A stretch of DNA of 64,000 bases from Streptomyces roseifaciens (GCF_001445655.1 NZ_LNBE01000004.1:3502420-3566419); one strand, 5' to 3'; shown: positions 17,808-27,999, counted from the first letter of the stretch. Numbers and translations: made by a program. Notes: a model not told the origin generated them from the sequence alone.

Positions 17808-19508
17808 CGGCTGGACGTCCGGCGCCCCCAGCCGCGCCGCATCCGCCGTCAGGTCGTCGGGCTGCAGCTGCGATTCGCGCTCGGCCTCCACCCGCTTCTC
17901 GTAGCGCTCGACCTCCTTCTCCACCTGCGACCGGTCCCAGCCCAGCACCGGTGCCATCAGCTCGGCGGCCTCGCGGGCGCTGCGCGTGCCGCGGTCGAAG
18001 GTCTCGATGGAGATGCGCGTCCGGCGCGTGAGGACGTCGTCGAGGTGCCGCGCGCCCTCGTGCGAGGCGGCGTAGACGACCTCGGCCCGGAGGTAGTCGT
18101 CGGCGCCGGTGAGCGGGTCGCCCAGCGAGGGGTCGGCGGCGACGAGCTCCAGCACTTCGTCCACCATCGAGCCGTACCGGTTCAGCAGGTGCTCCACGCG
18201 CGCCACGTGCAGGCCGGTGTTCTGGGCGATCCGCGCGCGCCCGTTCCACAGCGCCTTGTAGCCCTCCGCCCCCACGAGCGGCACGTCCTCCGTGACGCAC
18301 TCGGCCACGCGCCGGTCGAGCGCGTGCACCGCCTCGTCCACGGCGTCCTTGGCCATCACGCGGTACGTGGTGTACTTCCCGCCCGCCACGACCACCAGCC
18401 CCGGCACGGGGTGGGCCACGGTGTGCTCGCGCGAGAGCTTGCTGGTCGCGTCCGACTCTCCGGCCAGCAGGGGACGCAGCCCCGCGTACACCCCCTGTAC
18501 GTCGTCCCGCGTCAGCGGCACAGCCAGGACCGAGTTGACGTGCTCCAGCAGGTAGTCGATGTCCGCGCTCGACGCGGCGGGGTGGGCCTTGTCCAGGTCC
18601 CAGTCGGTGTCGGTCGTGCCGATGATCCAGTGCCTGCCCCAGGGGATCACGAAGAGCACGCTCTTCTCGGTGCGCAGGATCAGCCCGGTGGTGGAGTGGA
18701 TGCGGTCCTTCGGCACCACCAGGTGGATGCCCTTCGAGGCCCTGACGTGGAACTGGCCGCGCTCGGCGATGAGCTTCTGGGTGTCGTCCGTCCACACCCC
18801 CGTGGCGTTGACGATCTGCCGGGCCCGGACCTCGAACTCCCCGCCCTGCTCCAGGTCGCGCACCGTGGCGCCGACCACCCGCTCGCCCTCGCGCAGGAAG
18901 CCGGTCACCCGCGCCCGGTTGGCGACGTGGGCCCCGTAGGCCGCCGCCGTGCGCACGATGGTGGTGACGTAGCGGGCGTCGTCCATCTGGGCGTCGTAGT
19001 ACTGCAGCGCGCCCACCAGCACGTCCTTCTTCAGGCAGGGCGCGACGCGCAGGGCCCGCTTGCGGGTGAGGTGGCGGTGGGTGGGCAGGCCGCGGCCGTG
19101 CCCGGAGGAGACCGACATCGCGTCGTAGAGTGCGACGCCCGAGCCCGCGTAGAGGCGCTCCCACCCGCGGTGCTGCAGCGGATAGAGGAAGGGCACGGGC
19201 TTGACCAGGTGCGGGGCGAGCCGCTCCAGCAGCAGGCCGCGCTCCTTGAGGGCCTCTCTGACGAGGGCGAAGTCGAGCATCTCCAGGTAGCGCAGGCCGC
19301 CGTGGATGAGCTTGCTGGACCGGCTGGAAGTGCCCGCCGCCCAGTCGCGCGCCTCGACGAGGCCGGTCGTGAGCCCGCGTGTGGCCGCGTCGAGCGCCGT
19401 GCCCGCGCCGACGACCCCGCCGCCGACGACCAGGACGTCCAGTTCCCGCTCCGCCATCCGGGCGAGTGCCGCACCGCGCTCGTCCGGCCCGAGTGTCGCT
19501 GTCCTCAC
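17802..19508 (-). CDS. glpD: Aerobic glycerol-3-phosphate dehydrogenase
   Basis: This 568-residue FAD-dependent enzyme oxidises glycerol-3-phosphate to dihydroxyacetone phosphate and feeds electrons to the quinone pool at the membrane. The Rossmann FAD motif VVGGGVVGAGTALDA lies near residue 31, followed by GTSSRSSKLIHGGLRYLE, which is characteristic of GlpD. The C-terminal helical cap is present, so the length is normal. The GTG at 19508 follows GGAGGCAGC. No glpF or glpK is adjacent, and the 5' region carries an unusual 8-bp tandem repeat that may lie in the leader. Confidence 0.94.
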   Translation of the reverse strand: MRTATLGPDERGAALARMAERELDVLVVGGGVVGAGTALDAATRGLTTGLVEARDWAAGTSSRSSKLIHGGLRYLEMLDFALVREALKERGLLLERLAPHLVKPVPFLYPLQHRGWERLYAGSGVALYDAMSVSSGHGRGLPTHRHLTRKRALRVAPCLKKDVLVGALQYYDAQMDDARYVTTIVRTAAAYGAHVANRARVTGFLREGERVVGATVRDLEQGGEFEVRARQIVNATGVWTDDTQKLIAERGQFHVRASKGIHLVVPKDRIHSTTGLILRTEKSVLFVIPWGRHWIIGTTDTDWDLDKAHPAASSADIDYLLEHVNSVLAVPLTRDDVQGVYAGLRPLLAGESDATSKLSREHTVAHPVPGLVVVAGGKYTTYRVMAKDAVDEAVHALDRRVAECVTEDVPLVGAEGYKALWNGRARIAQNTGLHVARVEHLLNRYGSMVDEVLELVAADPSLGDPLTGADDYLRAEVVYAASHEGARHLDDVLTRRTRISIETFDRGTRSAREAAELMAPVLGWDRSQVEKEVERYEKRVEAERESQLQPDDLTADAARLGAPDVQPI

Positions 19509-19814
19509 CGCTGCCTCCGTTTCGGCCGCCGGTTGCTCCGCTGGTCCCTGCGCTTCCGTGCTTCCGCGCTTCTGTACTTCCGTGCTTCCGCACTTCCCTG
19601 CTCCCGCGCTTCCGTACTCCCGTTGCTCCCGTACTCCCGTGCTTCCGTCCTTCCCTCTCGATGCTGCCCCAGATCGGTCGGTTTGGCCGCGCCGGCGGCG
19701 CAGGGGAGCGAGCCGCGCCGCGTTGATCCCGAATAACAGTCATATATCCGCTTAACCTGATGTAACTCGTTCGCGTGCCGAACCCCCCGGCTCCCCGGGA
19801 AGGACCGCCTCGTC
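19509..19814. other. Divergent promoter region of glpD and nucleotide-sugar dehydrogenase
   Basis: These 306 bases have no gene. They carry the 8-bp tandem array (19552-19655), and near the right end an A+T-richer segment with TCATATATCC and TTAACC around 19738-19756. That segment could hold promoters for both genes. Confidence 0.5.
19552..19655. repeat. 8-bp tandem microsatellite (about 13 units)
   Basis: About thirteen units of consensus RCTTCCGY (R = G/A) run head to tail over 104 bases, with one unit expanded to nine. The unit is not divisible by three and there is no open frame of quality, so it is a non-coding array. It starts 43 bp upstream of the glpD start, where it would fall in the glpD leader or promoter. 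Confidence 0.8.
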
Positions 19815-21086
19815 ATGCCCGCAGATCTCGCCGTCATCGGACTCGGCCACCTCGGACTCCCCCTCGCCCAGGCCGCGACCGCCGCCGGCATCGACACCAT
19901 CGGCTACGACCCCGACCCGCACACCGTCGCCGAGCTGCGCGCCGGCCGGCTCCCCCCGGAGTGCGCCGACGGCTCCCTCACCGCCGCCGAGGTCCGCCGG
20001 ATGCTCGCCGCCGGCTTCCGCCCCACCACCGCCGACGCCGAGCTCGGCAAGGTGCGTACCGCCGTGATCTGCGCCCCCACGCGGCTCGGCGAGGACAGGG
20101 CCCTCGACCTCTCCGCCATCGGCGCCGCCGCCCGGGCCCTCGCGGTGCGGCTGCGCCCGCACACCACTGTTCTCCTGGAGTCGCCCGTCTACCCCGGCGC
20201 CACGGAGGAATACCTGCGCCCCCTGCTCGAATCCGGCTCCGGGCTGCGCGCCGGCCACGACTTCCACCTGGCCTACTCCCCCACCCGGGTGGACCCGGGC
20301 ACCAAGCGCCACGGCTACGCCGGCATCCCCAAGGTCATCGGCGGCCTCACCCCGGCGTGCACGGAGGCCGCCGCCGCCTTCTACGGGCGGGTCTGCGAGA
20401 AGGTCGTCCGCGCGCGCGGGCCGCGCGAGGCCGAGGCCGTCCGCGTCCTCGAGACCAACTACCGCTACGTCAACATCGCGCTCGTCAACGAGATGGCCGT
20501 CTTCTGCCACGACATCGGCGTCGACCTGTGGGACGTCGTGCGCTGCGCCGAGACCAAGCCCTTCGGCTTCCAGGCCTTCCGCCCCGGGCCCGGGGTCGGC
20601 GGCCCCGGCGTGCCCATCGACCCCAACTACCTCTCCTACAAGGGCCGCAGTCTCGGCTACCCGCTGCGGATGGTGGAGGTCGCCCAGGAGGTCAACGGGC
20701 GCATGCCGCGCTACGTCACCCAGCGGTGCGCCACGCTCCTCAACGAACACGGCAAGTCCGCGCGCGGGGCCCGCGTGCTGCTGCTGGGCGTCAGCTACAA
20801 GGCCGACGTCTCCGACCAGCAGGGATCGCCCGCCCGCGAGATCGCCTCACGGCTGATGGAGCTGGGGGCACAGCTCAGCTTCCACGACCCGCACGTGGCG
20901 CAGTGGCGGGTGATGGGGCGGCCGGTGCCGCGGGCCGACAGCGTGTACGAGGCTGCGGCCGCGGCCGACGTCACGGTACTGCTGCAGCATCACCGGACCT
21001 ACGACCTGCAAGGCCTTGCGGTGAAGGCACAGCTGCTGCTGGACACGCGCGGAGCCACGCCCGCCGGCGCGGGGCATCGGCTCTAG
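19815..21086 (+). CDS. Nucleotide-sugar dehydrogenase family protein (active-site Cys missing)
   Basis: This 423-residue protein has the UDP-glucose/GDP-mannose dehydrogenase architecture. It has an N-terminal Rossmann motif IGLGHLGLPLAQA, a central domain with VLETNYRYVNIALVNEMA, and a C-terminal UDP-binding domain (LLGVSYKADVSD). The family normally oxidises a sugar-nucleotide C6 alcohol to the acid through a cysteine in GGxCxPxDP. Here that segment reads PGPGVGGPGVPIDPNYL, with no cysteine. The enzyme may therefore stop at an aldehyde, act differently or be inactive. It is transcribed alone and divergent from glpD. Confidence 0.85.
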   Translation: MPADLAVIGLGHLGLPLAQAATAAGIDTIGYDPDPHTVAELRAGRLPPECADGSLTAAEVRRMLAAGFRPTTADAELGKVRTAVICAPTRLGEDRALDLSAIGAAARALAVRLRPHTTVLLESPVYPGATEEYLRPLLESGSGLRAGHDFHLAYSPTRVDPGTKRHGYAGIPKVIGGLTPACTEAAAAFYGRVCEKVVRARGPREAEAVRVLETNYRYVNIALVNEMAVFCHDIGVDLWDVVRCAETKPFGFQAFRPGPGVGGPGVPIDPNYLSYKGRSLGYPLRMVEVAQEVNGRMPRYVTQRCATLLNEHGKSARGARVLLLGVSYKADVSDQQGSPAREIASRLMELGAQLSFHDPHVAQWRVMGRPVPRADSVYEAAAAADVTVLLQHHRTYDLQGLAVKAQLLLDTRGATPAGAGHRL

Positions 21087-21099
21087 GGGTGCCGCCCCC

Positions 21100-21128
21100 G
21101 CGCCGTCAGGTGAAGCGCCTGACGGCGC
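21100..21128. terminator. Stem-loop terminator between convergent genes
   Basis: An 11-bp perfect stem (GCGCCGTCAGG with CCTGACGGCGC) and a 7-base loop lie 13 bp after the dehydrogenase stop and 69 bp from the mreB-like stop. There is no U-run, as is usual for Streptomyces. A CTCAAACGCCGGACGGGC-type intergenic motif, which I recall as common in Streptomyces, follows. Confidence 0.7.
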
Positions 21129-21196
21129 TGTCCTCAAACGCCGGACGGGCGGCAACTGCGTGAGGCGGCACTTCTGCCGGAGTCGCCGACGGCCTC

Positions 21197-22348
21197 TTAC
21201 AGCCGCCCCAGCCCCAGCGCCCTGTTCGGCGCGTCCAGGACCGTCCTCAGGGCCGCGAAGTCCTCCACGCAGCGGCCCGTGCCGACCGCCACGCAGTCCA
21301 GCGGGTCGTCGGCGATGATGACCGGGATGTCGAGCTCCTTGCTCAGCCGGACGTCGAGGCCGCGCAGCAGCGCGCCGCCGCCCGTGAGGACGATGCCGCG
21401 GTCCATGATGTCGCCGGAGAGCTCCGGCGGGGTCTCGTCGAGGGTCTGGCGGACCGCCATGACGATGGCGTCGACGGGCTCCGACAGCGCGTGGCGGATC
21501 TCGTCGGCCGTCAGCTCGCGTGTCTTGGGCAGGCCGCTGACCTGGTCGCGGCCGCGGATGGTGCAGCGCTCCGGCGGCTTGAGGCCCTGGGTCTCCTCCG
21601 GGTCGCCGCCGACCTCCTCCAGGCCGGTGTCCTTCTCCAGCTGCTTGGCGAGGGCGGCCAGCCCGGCCGCGGACCAGTAGCCGGTCGGCGCGGCGGAGCC
21701 GATGTTCATCTTGATCTCCTCCGCGGTGCGTTCGCCGATCGCGAGGGAGTACTCCTTCTTCACGTACGAGATGATCGCCGCGTCCATCGCGTCGCCGGCC
21801 GTGCGCACGGAGCGGGCGGTGACGATGCCGCCCAGGGAGATGACGGCGACCTCGGTCGTGCCGCCGCCGATGTCGACGACCATGCAGCCGGTCGGCTCGC
21901 TGACGGGCAGGCCCGCGCCGATCGCCGCGGCCATGGGCTCCTCGACGAGGTGCACCTGACGGGCCCCGGCGCGCGAGGCGGCCTCGATGACGGCGCGCCG
22001 CTCGACGCCGGTGATGCCGGAGGGCACGCAGACCACGACGCGGGGACGGGCGAAGAAGCGGTTGCCCATGACCTTCTTGATGAAGTGCCGCATCATGCGC
22101 TCGGCCACCTCGAAGTCGGCTATGACGCCGTCGCGCAGCGGGCGGACCGCGACGATGTTCGAGGGGGTGCGGCCGATGGTCTCCTTGGCCTCGGAGCCGA
22201 CCGAGAGCACGCTGCCGTCGTCGGCGTTCACGGCGACGACTGACGGTTCGTTGAGCACCACTCCCTTCCCGCGCACGTACACCAGCGTGTTCGCCGTGCC
22301 GAGGTCGATCCCCATGTCCCTGCCGCTGAACGACTTGCTTTGCGCCAT
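21197..22348 (-). CDS. MreB/Mbl-like actin-family protein with insertion
   Basis: This 383-residue bacterial actin homologue is longer than typical MreB (about 340-345). It has phosphate-1 motif [11 protein letters not shown], phosphate-2 motif [18 protein letters not shown] and the adenosine motif [15 protein letters not shown]. About 36 extra residues (220-256, acidic, ending ...[11 protein letters not shown]) interrupt the region after [10 protein letters not shown]. No mreC, mreD or pbp gene is adjacent, so this is a solitary paralogue rather than the main mre locus. It may take part in sporulation-wall synthesis, as Streptomyces MreB and Mbl do. Confidence 0.88.
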   Translation of the reverse strand: MAQSKSFSGRDMGIDLGTANTLVYVRGKGVVLNEPSVVAVNADDGSVLSVGSEAKETIGRTPSNIVAVRPLRDGVIADFEVAERMMRHFIKKVMGNRFFARPRVVVCVPSGITGVERRAVIEAASRAGARQVHLVEEPMAAAIGAGLPVSEPTGCMVVDIGGGTTEVAVISLGGIVTARSVRTAGDAMDAAIISYVKKEYSLAIGERTAEEIKMNIGSAAPTGYWSAAGLAALAKQLEKDTGLEEVGGDPEETQGLKPPERCTIRGRDQVSGLPKTRELTADEIRHALSEPVDAIVMAVRQTLDETPPELSGDIMDRGIVLTGGGALLRGLDVRLSKELDIPVIIADDPLDCVAVGTGRCVEDFAALRTVLDAPNRALGLGRL

Positions 22349-22487
22349 AAGTTGCCATTATTCCTTACGGTCGAACTTTTATACGGAGTTCACAGCCGTG
22401 TGCTCGCTGTGGGTAACGACGGCGTCGTAGCACGCTGATACCTTTTGGCCCTTACTCAACACCGAGCGCATTCGGGGGACATCGCAG

Positions 22488-23090
22488 ATGAGCCAGCCCT
22501 GGCAGCAGCCGCAGCAACCGCAGCAGCCACCGCAGCACAACCCGTACGGCCAGCCGCCGCCCCAGCCGTACCCGCCACAGCACCAGCCACACCCTCCCCA
22601 GCAGCCGCCCTTCGGCTACGGGCAGCAGCCTCCGCCGCCGTACGGCCCTCCCGGCGGCTTCCCGCCGCCGCCCCCGCCCGTCCGCCGGGGCAACCCCGGC
22701 CTCGCCGTGGTGCTCGGCCTCGTGGCCATGCTCGTCGGCGCCGCTGTCTACGGCGGGATCCTCAAGGCCTCCGACGGCGGCCAGATCGGCTACCTCGCCG
22801 TCGGTACGGGCGCCCTCATCGGCGCCGCCCTGGGCAAGGTCGGCGGCCGCAACCCCGCCCTGCCGGTGGTCGGCGTGCTCCTCGGACTGCTCGGCGTCTA
22901 CCTGGGCCAGATCTTCGGCATCGCCCTGGAGCTGAGCGACGTCTTCCGCGTCCCGGTCACCGAGATCCTCTTCGAGCACTTCGACTCGCTGTCCGAGGCC
23001 TGGCAGGAGTACCTGGAGCCGATCGACGCGCTCTTCTTCATACTCGGCGGCGCGGGCGCCTTCCAGACCGCCCGCAAGCTGGGCGGCTGA
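22488..23090 (+). CDS. Proline-rich N-terminal, multi-pass membrane protein
   Basis: This 200-residue protein has an N-terminal tail of about 65 residues made almost wholly of Pro, Gln, Tyr and Gly. At least two or three hydrophobic segments follow (LAVVLGLVAMLVGAAVYGGIL, YLAVGTGALIGAAL, ALPVVGVLLGLLGVYLG). The remainder is amphipathic, ending near FFILGGAGAFQTARKLGG. No enzymatic motif is visible. It is divergent from the mreB-like gene with about 140 bp between them. Such tails often mediate scaffold or protein contacts; the function is unknown. Confidence 0.82.
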   Translation: MSQPWQQPQQPQQPPQHNPYGQPPPQPYPPQHQPHPPQQPPFGYGQQPPPPYGPPGGFPPPPPPVRRGNPGLAVVLGLVAMLVGAAVYGGILKASDGGQIGYLAVGTGALIGAALGKVGGRNPALPVVGVLLGLLGVYLGQIFGIALELSDVFRVPVTEILFEHFDSLSEAWQEYLEPIDALFFILGGAGAFQTARKLGG

Positions 23091-23115
23091 CGCCCGCAGC
23101 CACTCACGGCACAAC

Positions 23116-23158
23116 GCCGAAGGGCCCGGACCGCGACGGCGGTCCGGGCCCTTCGGGC
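23116..23158. terminator. Strong bidirectional stem-loop
   Basis: A near-perfect stem of about 19 bp (GCCGAAGGGCCCGGACCGC with its complement, one bulged G) has a GACG loop. It lies between the convergent proline-rich gene and guaB3 and serves both directions. Confidence 0.8.
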
Positions 23159-23173
23159 GTCAGCTGCTGTGCG

Positions 23174-24301
23174 TCAGCGCTTGTCGTGCTGCGACGGCGC
23201 GACCGTCACCTCGACCCGCTGGAACTCCTTGAGGTCGCTGTAGCCCGTGGTGGCCATGGCACGGCGCAGGGCGCCGAACATGTTCATCGAGCCGTCCGGG
23301 GTGTGCGAGGGACCGGTCAGGATCTCCTCGGTGGAGCCGACCGTGCCCAGGTTCATCCGCTTGCCGCGCGGCACGTCCTCGTGGACGGCCTCCATGCCCC
23401 AGTGGAAGCCGCGGCCCGGCGCGTCGGTGGCGCGGGCGAGCGGGGAGCCCATCATCACGGCGTCGGCACCGCAGGCGATGGCCTTGGGCAGGTCGCCGGA
23501 CCAGCCCACGCCGCCGTCGGCGATGACGTGCACGTAGCGGCCGCCGGACTCGTCCATGTAGTCGCGGCGGGCGGCGGCAACGTCGGCCACGGCGGTCGCC
23601 ATCGGGACCTGGATGCCCAGGACGTTGCGGGTGGTGTGCGCGGCGCCGCCACCGAAGCCGACGAGGACACCGGCCGCGCCCGTGCGCATCAGGTGCAGGG
23701 CGGCGGTGTACGTGGCGCAGCCGCCGACGATGACCGGCACGTCGAGCTCGTAGATGAACTGCTTGAGGTTCAGCGGCTCGGCGGCGCCGGAGACGTGCTC
23801 GGCGGAGACCGTGGTGCCGCGGATCACGAAGATGTCCACGCCGGCGTCGACGACGGCCTTCGAGAACTGCGCGGTGCGCTGCGGGGAGAGCGCGGCGGCG
23901 GTCACGACACCGGAGTCGCGGACCTCCTTGATGCGCTGGCCGATCAGCTCTTCCTTGATCGGCTCGGCGTAGATCTCCTGGAGGCGCTTGGTCGCGGCGG
24001 TCTCGTCCAGCTCGGCGATCTCGGCGAGCAGCGGCTCCGGGTCCTCGTGGCGGGTCCACAGGCCCTCGAGGTTGAGGACGCCCAGGCCGCCCAGCTCGCC
24101 GATGCGGATGGCGGTCTCGGGCGAGACGACCGAGTCCATCGGGGCGGCCAGGAACGGCAGCTCGAAGCGGTAGGCGTCGATCTGCCAGGCGATCGAGACC
24201 TCCTTCGGGTCGCGGGTACGGCGACTCGGGACGACGGCGATGTCGTCGAATGCGTACGCCCGGCGGCCGCGCTTGCCGCGCCCGATCTCGATCTCAGTCA
24301 C
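23174..24301 (-). CDS. guaB3: GuaB3-family IMP dehydrogenase-related protein
   Basis: This protein of about 375 residues belongs to the IMPDH/GMPR barrel family but lacks the CBS module and belongs to the actinobacterial GuaB3 group. It has the barrel start RAYAFDDIAVVPSRRTRDP and the IADGGVGWSGDLPKAIACGADAVMMGSPLA block. Aligned with the adjacent GuaB, the catalytic-loop GPGSICTTR becomes GGGAAHTTR, so the family cysteine is replaced by histidine. The GTG at 24301 is chosen to begin TEIEIGRGKRG. It lies downstream of guaB, as in mycobacteria. The biochemical role is not established here. Confidence 0.9.
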   Translation of the reverse strand: MTEIEIGRGKRGRRAYAFDDIAVVPSRRTRDPKEVSIAWQIDAYRFELPFLAAPMDSVVSPETAIRIGELGGLGVLNLEGLWTRHEDPEPLLAEIAELDETAATKRLQEIYAEPIKEELIGQRIKEVRDSGVVTAAALSPQRTAQFSKAVVDAGVDIFVIRGTTVSAEHVSGAAEPLNLKQFIYELDVPVIVGGCATYTAALHLMRTGAAGVLVGFGGGAAHTTRNVLGIQVPMATAVADVAAARRDYMDESGGRYVHVIADGGVGWSGDLPKAIACGADAVMMGSPLARATDAPGRGFHWGMEAVHEDVPRGKRMNLGTVGSTEEILTGPSHTPDGSMNMFGALRRAMATTGYSDLKEFQRVEVTVAPSQHDKR

Positions 24302-24352
24302 GTGTGTGGCCTTTCCTTCTACGTCCTGCCGCATCCAGTATCCCCGACGCGG

Positions 24353-24385
24353 CGGAGCCCGCGGCCTGAGCGGTCGCGGGCTCCG
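24353..24385 (-). terminator. Stem-loop after guaB
   Basis: An 11-bp perfect stem (CGGAGCCCGCG with CGCGGGCTCCG) with an 11-base loop lies between guaB and guaB3, about 46 bp beyond the guaB stop. It may attenuate readthrough into guaB3. Two further short ACTACT-containing stems flank the guaB stop codon. Confidence 0.6.
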
Positions 24386-24431
24386 TAAAAATGCTTTAAA
24401 CGCGTACTACTACCGGCGGGAGTAGTACCGA

Positions 24432-25976
<1,545 letters not shown>

Positions 25977-26085
25977 CTAACGGCCGCCACACGTGTCCCA
26001 TTCCACGACGGCTGAGGATCGCGTCACTTGGAGATTCGTACGAAGACGGGCCGCGGGGGCCCTCGGGTCTCCTGCCCGGCCGGCC

Positions 26086-26688
26086 CTACTGCTCGGCCAG
26101 CGCGCGCAGCCTGCTGAGCGCCCGGTGCTGCGCGACCCGCACCGCACCCGGCGACATGCCCAGCATCTGCCCCGTCTCCTCGGCGGTCATGCCGATGGCG
26201 ACGCGCAGCAGGACCAGCTCGCGCTGGTTCTCCGGAAGGCTTGCGAGGAGCTTCTTGGCCCACTCCGCATCGCTGCTGAGCAGGGCCCGCTCCTCCGGCC
26301 CGAGCGAATCGTCCGGCTGCTCGGGCATCTCGTCGGAGGGCACGGCCGTGCTGCCGGGGTGGCGCATGGCGGCCCGCTGGAGATCGGCGACCTTGTGCGC
26401 GGCGATGGCCACGACGAAGGCCTCGAAGGGGCGCCCGGTGTCGCGGTAGCGGGGCAGGGCGCAGAGCACGGCGAGACAGACCTCCTGTGCGAGGTCGTCC
26501 ACGAAGTGGCGGGCATCACCCGGCAGCCGCGACAGCCGGGTGCGGCAGTAGCGCAGTGCGAGAGGGTGCACGAGGGCCAGCAGATCGTGGGTGGCCCGCC
26601 GGTCACCCTCGACGGCGCGGGCTACGAGGGCGCCGATCTCTCCCGGGGCAGCCGCCGCCGGGGACCCCTTCGTATCGTCTTCGCGCAT
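26086..26688 (-). CDS. shbA: RNA polymerase sigma factor ShbA (SigD-like ECF)
   Basis: This sigma-70 family factor of about 200 residues has region 2 ([46 protein letters not shown]) and region 4 ([44 protein letters not shown]). I split these motifs by eye. Its position between bldM and guaB matches ShbA of Streptomyces, which drives transcription of the principal sigma gene hrdB, and SigD of M. tuberculosis. The ATG at 26688 begins MREDDTKG; no strong ribosome site is visible, so an upstream start is possible. Confidence 0.9.
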   Translation of the reverse strand: MREDDTKGSPAAAAPGEIGALVARAVEGDRRATHDLLALVHPLALRYCRTRLSRLPGDARHFVDDLAQEVCLAVLCALPRYRDTGRPFEAFVVAIAAHKVADLQRAAMRHPGSTAVPSDEMPEQPDDSLGPEERALLSSDAEWAKKLLASLPENQRELVLLRVAIGMTAEETGQMLGMSPGAVRVAQHRALSRLRALAEQ

Positions 26689-26987
26689 CGGTCCATGGTG
26701 CCTTGAAGTCGGACTTTCCGTGGCACCGAGTCCGTGACCCTGTGCGCAGTCCCGCCCGTGGTCCCGTCCGTAGTCCTGTACCGATGCGTTGTGAGCGGGT
26801 GCGCCGGCAGTCATTTCCCGCGCCCTCCCATCACGCCCGACCGAGCCGTCCCCGAGGAACTCCATACTCCAAGGATGCGGCAGCGCGCGGGAAACGTGCA
26901 GCGGGACGGGCAGCCCCGGCACCCCGCCCCGCCCGCTCGGGGACGGGCGGGGTACGTCGCTCCCCCGCTGCGCTGCACGTCAGGCGC

Positions 26988-27599
26988 CTAGCGGACCAGG
27001 CCCCAGCGGAATCCGAGCGCCACGGCGTGCGCCCGGTCCGATGCGCCCAGCTTCTTGAACAGGCGCCTGGCGTGGGTCTTGACGGTGTCCTCCGAGAGGA
27101 AGAGCTCCCGCCCGATCTCCGCGTTCGAGCGGCCGTGGCTCATGCCTTCGAGCACCTGGATCTCGCGCGCGGTGAGGGTGGGTGCGGCGCCCATCTCGGC
27201 CGAGCGCAGCCGGCGCGGGGCGAGCCGCCAGGTCGGGTCGGCGAGGGCCTGTGTCACGGTGGCCCGCAGCTCGGCGCGCGAGGCGTCCTTGTGCAGATAG
27301 CCCCGCGCTCCGGCGGCGACCGCGAGCGCGACACCGTCGAGGTCCTCGGCGACGGTGAGCATGATGATGCGGGCCCCGGGGTCCGCGGACAGCAGCCGGC
27401 GCACGGTCTCGACTCCACCGAGACCGGGCATGCGTACGTCCATCAGAATCAGATCCGAACGATCGGCTCCCCAGCGGCGGAGGACTTCCTCGCCGTTGGC
27501 TGCCGTCGTCACACGCTCGACACCGGGCACGGTCGCCACCGCGCGGCGGAGCGCCTCACGGGCAAGCGGGGAATCGTCGCAGACGAGGACGGATGTCAT
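26988..27599 (-). CDS. bldM: Developmental response regulator BldM
   Basis: This 203-residue FixJ/NarL-type orphan response regulator has a receiver domain (MTSVLVCDDSPLAREALRRA; acceptor aspartate in LILMDVRMPG, near residue 54) and a LuxR-type helix-turn-helix (LTAREIQVLEGMSHGRSNAEIGRELFLSEDTVKTHARRLFKKL). In Streptomyces, BldM homodimers activate early sporulation genes and BldM-WhiI heterodimers activate late ones. No cognate kinase is adjacent, as expected. The ATG at 27599 has GGAGGACGG ahead of it. A sigma-BldN-like promoter lies 135 bp upstream. Confidence 0.97.
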   Translation of the reverse strand: MTSVLVCDDSPLAREALRRAVATVPGVERVTTAANGEEVLRRWGADRSDLILMDVRMPGLGGVETVRRLLSADPGARIIMLTVAEDLDGVALAVAAGARGYLHKDASRAELRATVTQALADPTWRLAPRRLRSAEMGAAPTLTAREIQVLEGMSHGRSNAEIGRELFLSEDTVKTHARRLFKKLGASDRAHAVALGFRWGLVR

Positions 27600-27733
27600 G
27601 ACCGTCCTCCGCAGCTGATGCGCGTCACCTTGAGCCTCCAGGCTGGTACTGATCGTCACCTGTGCGATCGACGACTCTGGCGCCGGGTCGGACACCTGCC
27701 CGACTGCTTCATCCGTCAACCGCCTCCGCCCTC

Positions 27734-27761
27734 TCAACGACGGTCACCCGAAAGAGTTACG
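27734..27761 (-). promoter_or_regulatory. Sigma-BldN-type promoter of bldM
   Basis: On the minus strand, CGTAAC (27761-27756), a 16-base spacer and CGTTGA (27739-27734) match the sigma-BldN consensus CGTAAC-N16-CGTTGA as I recall it. The predicted start of transcription would leave a leader of about 125-130 nt before the bldM ATG. BldN control of bldM is established in S. coelicolor, which supports the assignment. Confidence 0.85.
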
Positions 27762-27932
27762 GGGTCGGTCGAGCACGTTCGGCACTCTACGTGAGGGCGC
27801 GGACACGGAGCAGGGCGCATTGGGGGCGCCCGGCACACCACCCCTGCCACACCCCCGCCCCGCCCGCGTCACAGCCGGGATATGCCCCATTTGCCCATGC
27901 GGAGCAGTTTTTCTTCCCATTTGCTGGTGTCT

Positions 27933-27956
27933 ATGACTAGATTCGCAATCAGTCAT
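27933..27956. promoter_or_regulatory. Near-perfect dyad upstream of whiD
   Basis: The outer arms ATGACT and AGTCAT are 12 bases apart, and within them GATT-CGC-AATC is itself symmetrical, leaving one bulged A. The dyad lies 43-67 bp before the whiD start, so it could be a BldM-WhiI or other activator site. The binder is inferred from biology, not from a motif match. Confidence 0.5.
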
Positions 27957-27999
27957 ATTTACATCCGCCCGGCAGACCGTTCGCTTCGAGGGGATAGCA

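Larger units (their letters stand above)
27600..27999. other. bldM-whiD divergent regulatory region
   Basis: These 400 bases between two developmental regulators carry no gene that I can support. They contain the sigma-BldN-type promoter for bldM (27734-27761) and a dyad ahead of whiD (27933-27956). The right half is unusually A+T-rich for this genome (around 27890-27965), consistent with promoters. Confidence 0.7.
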
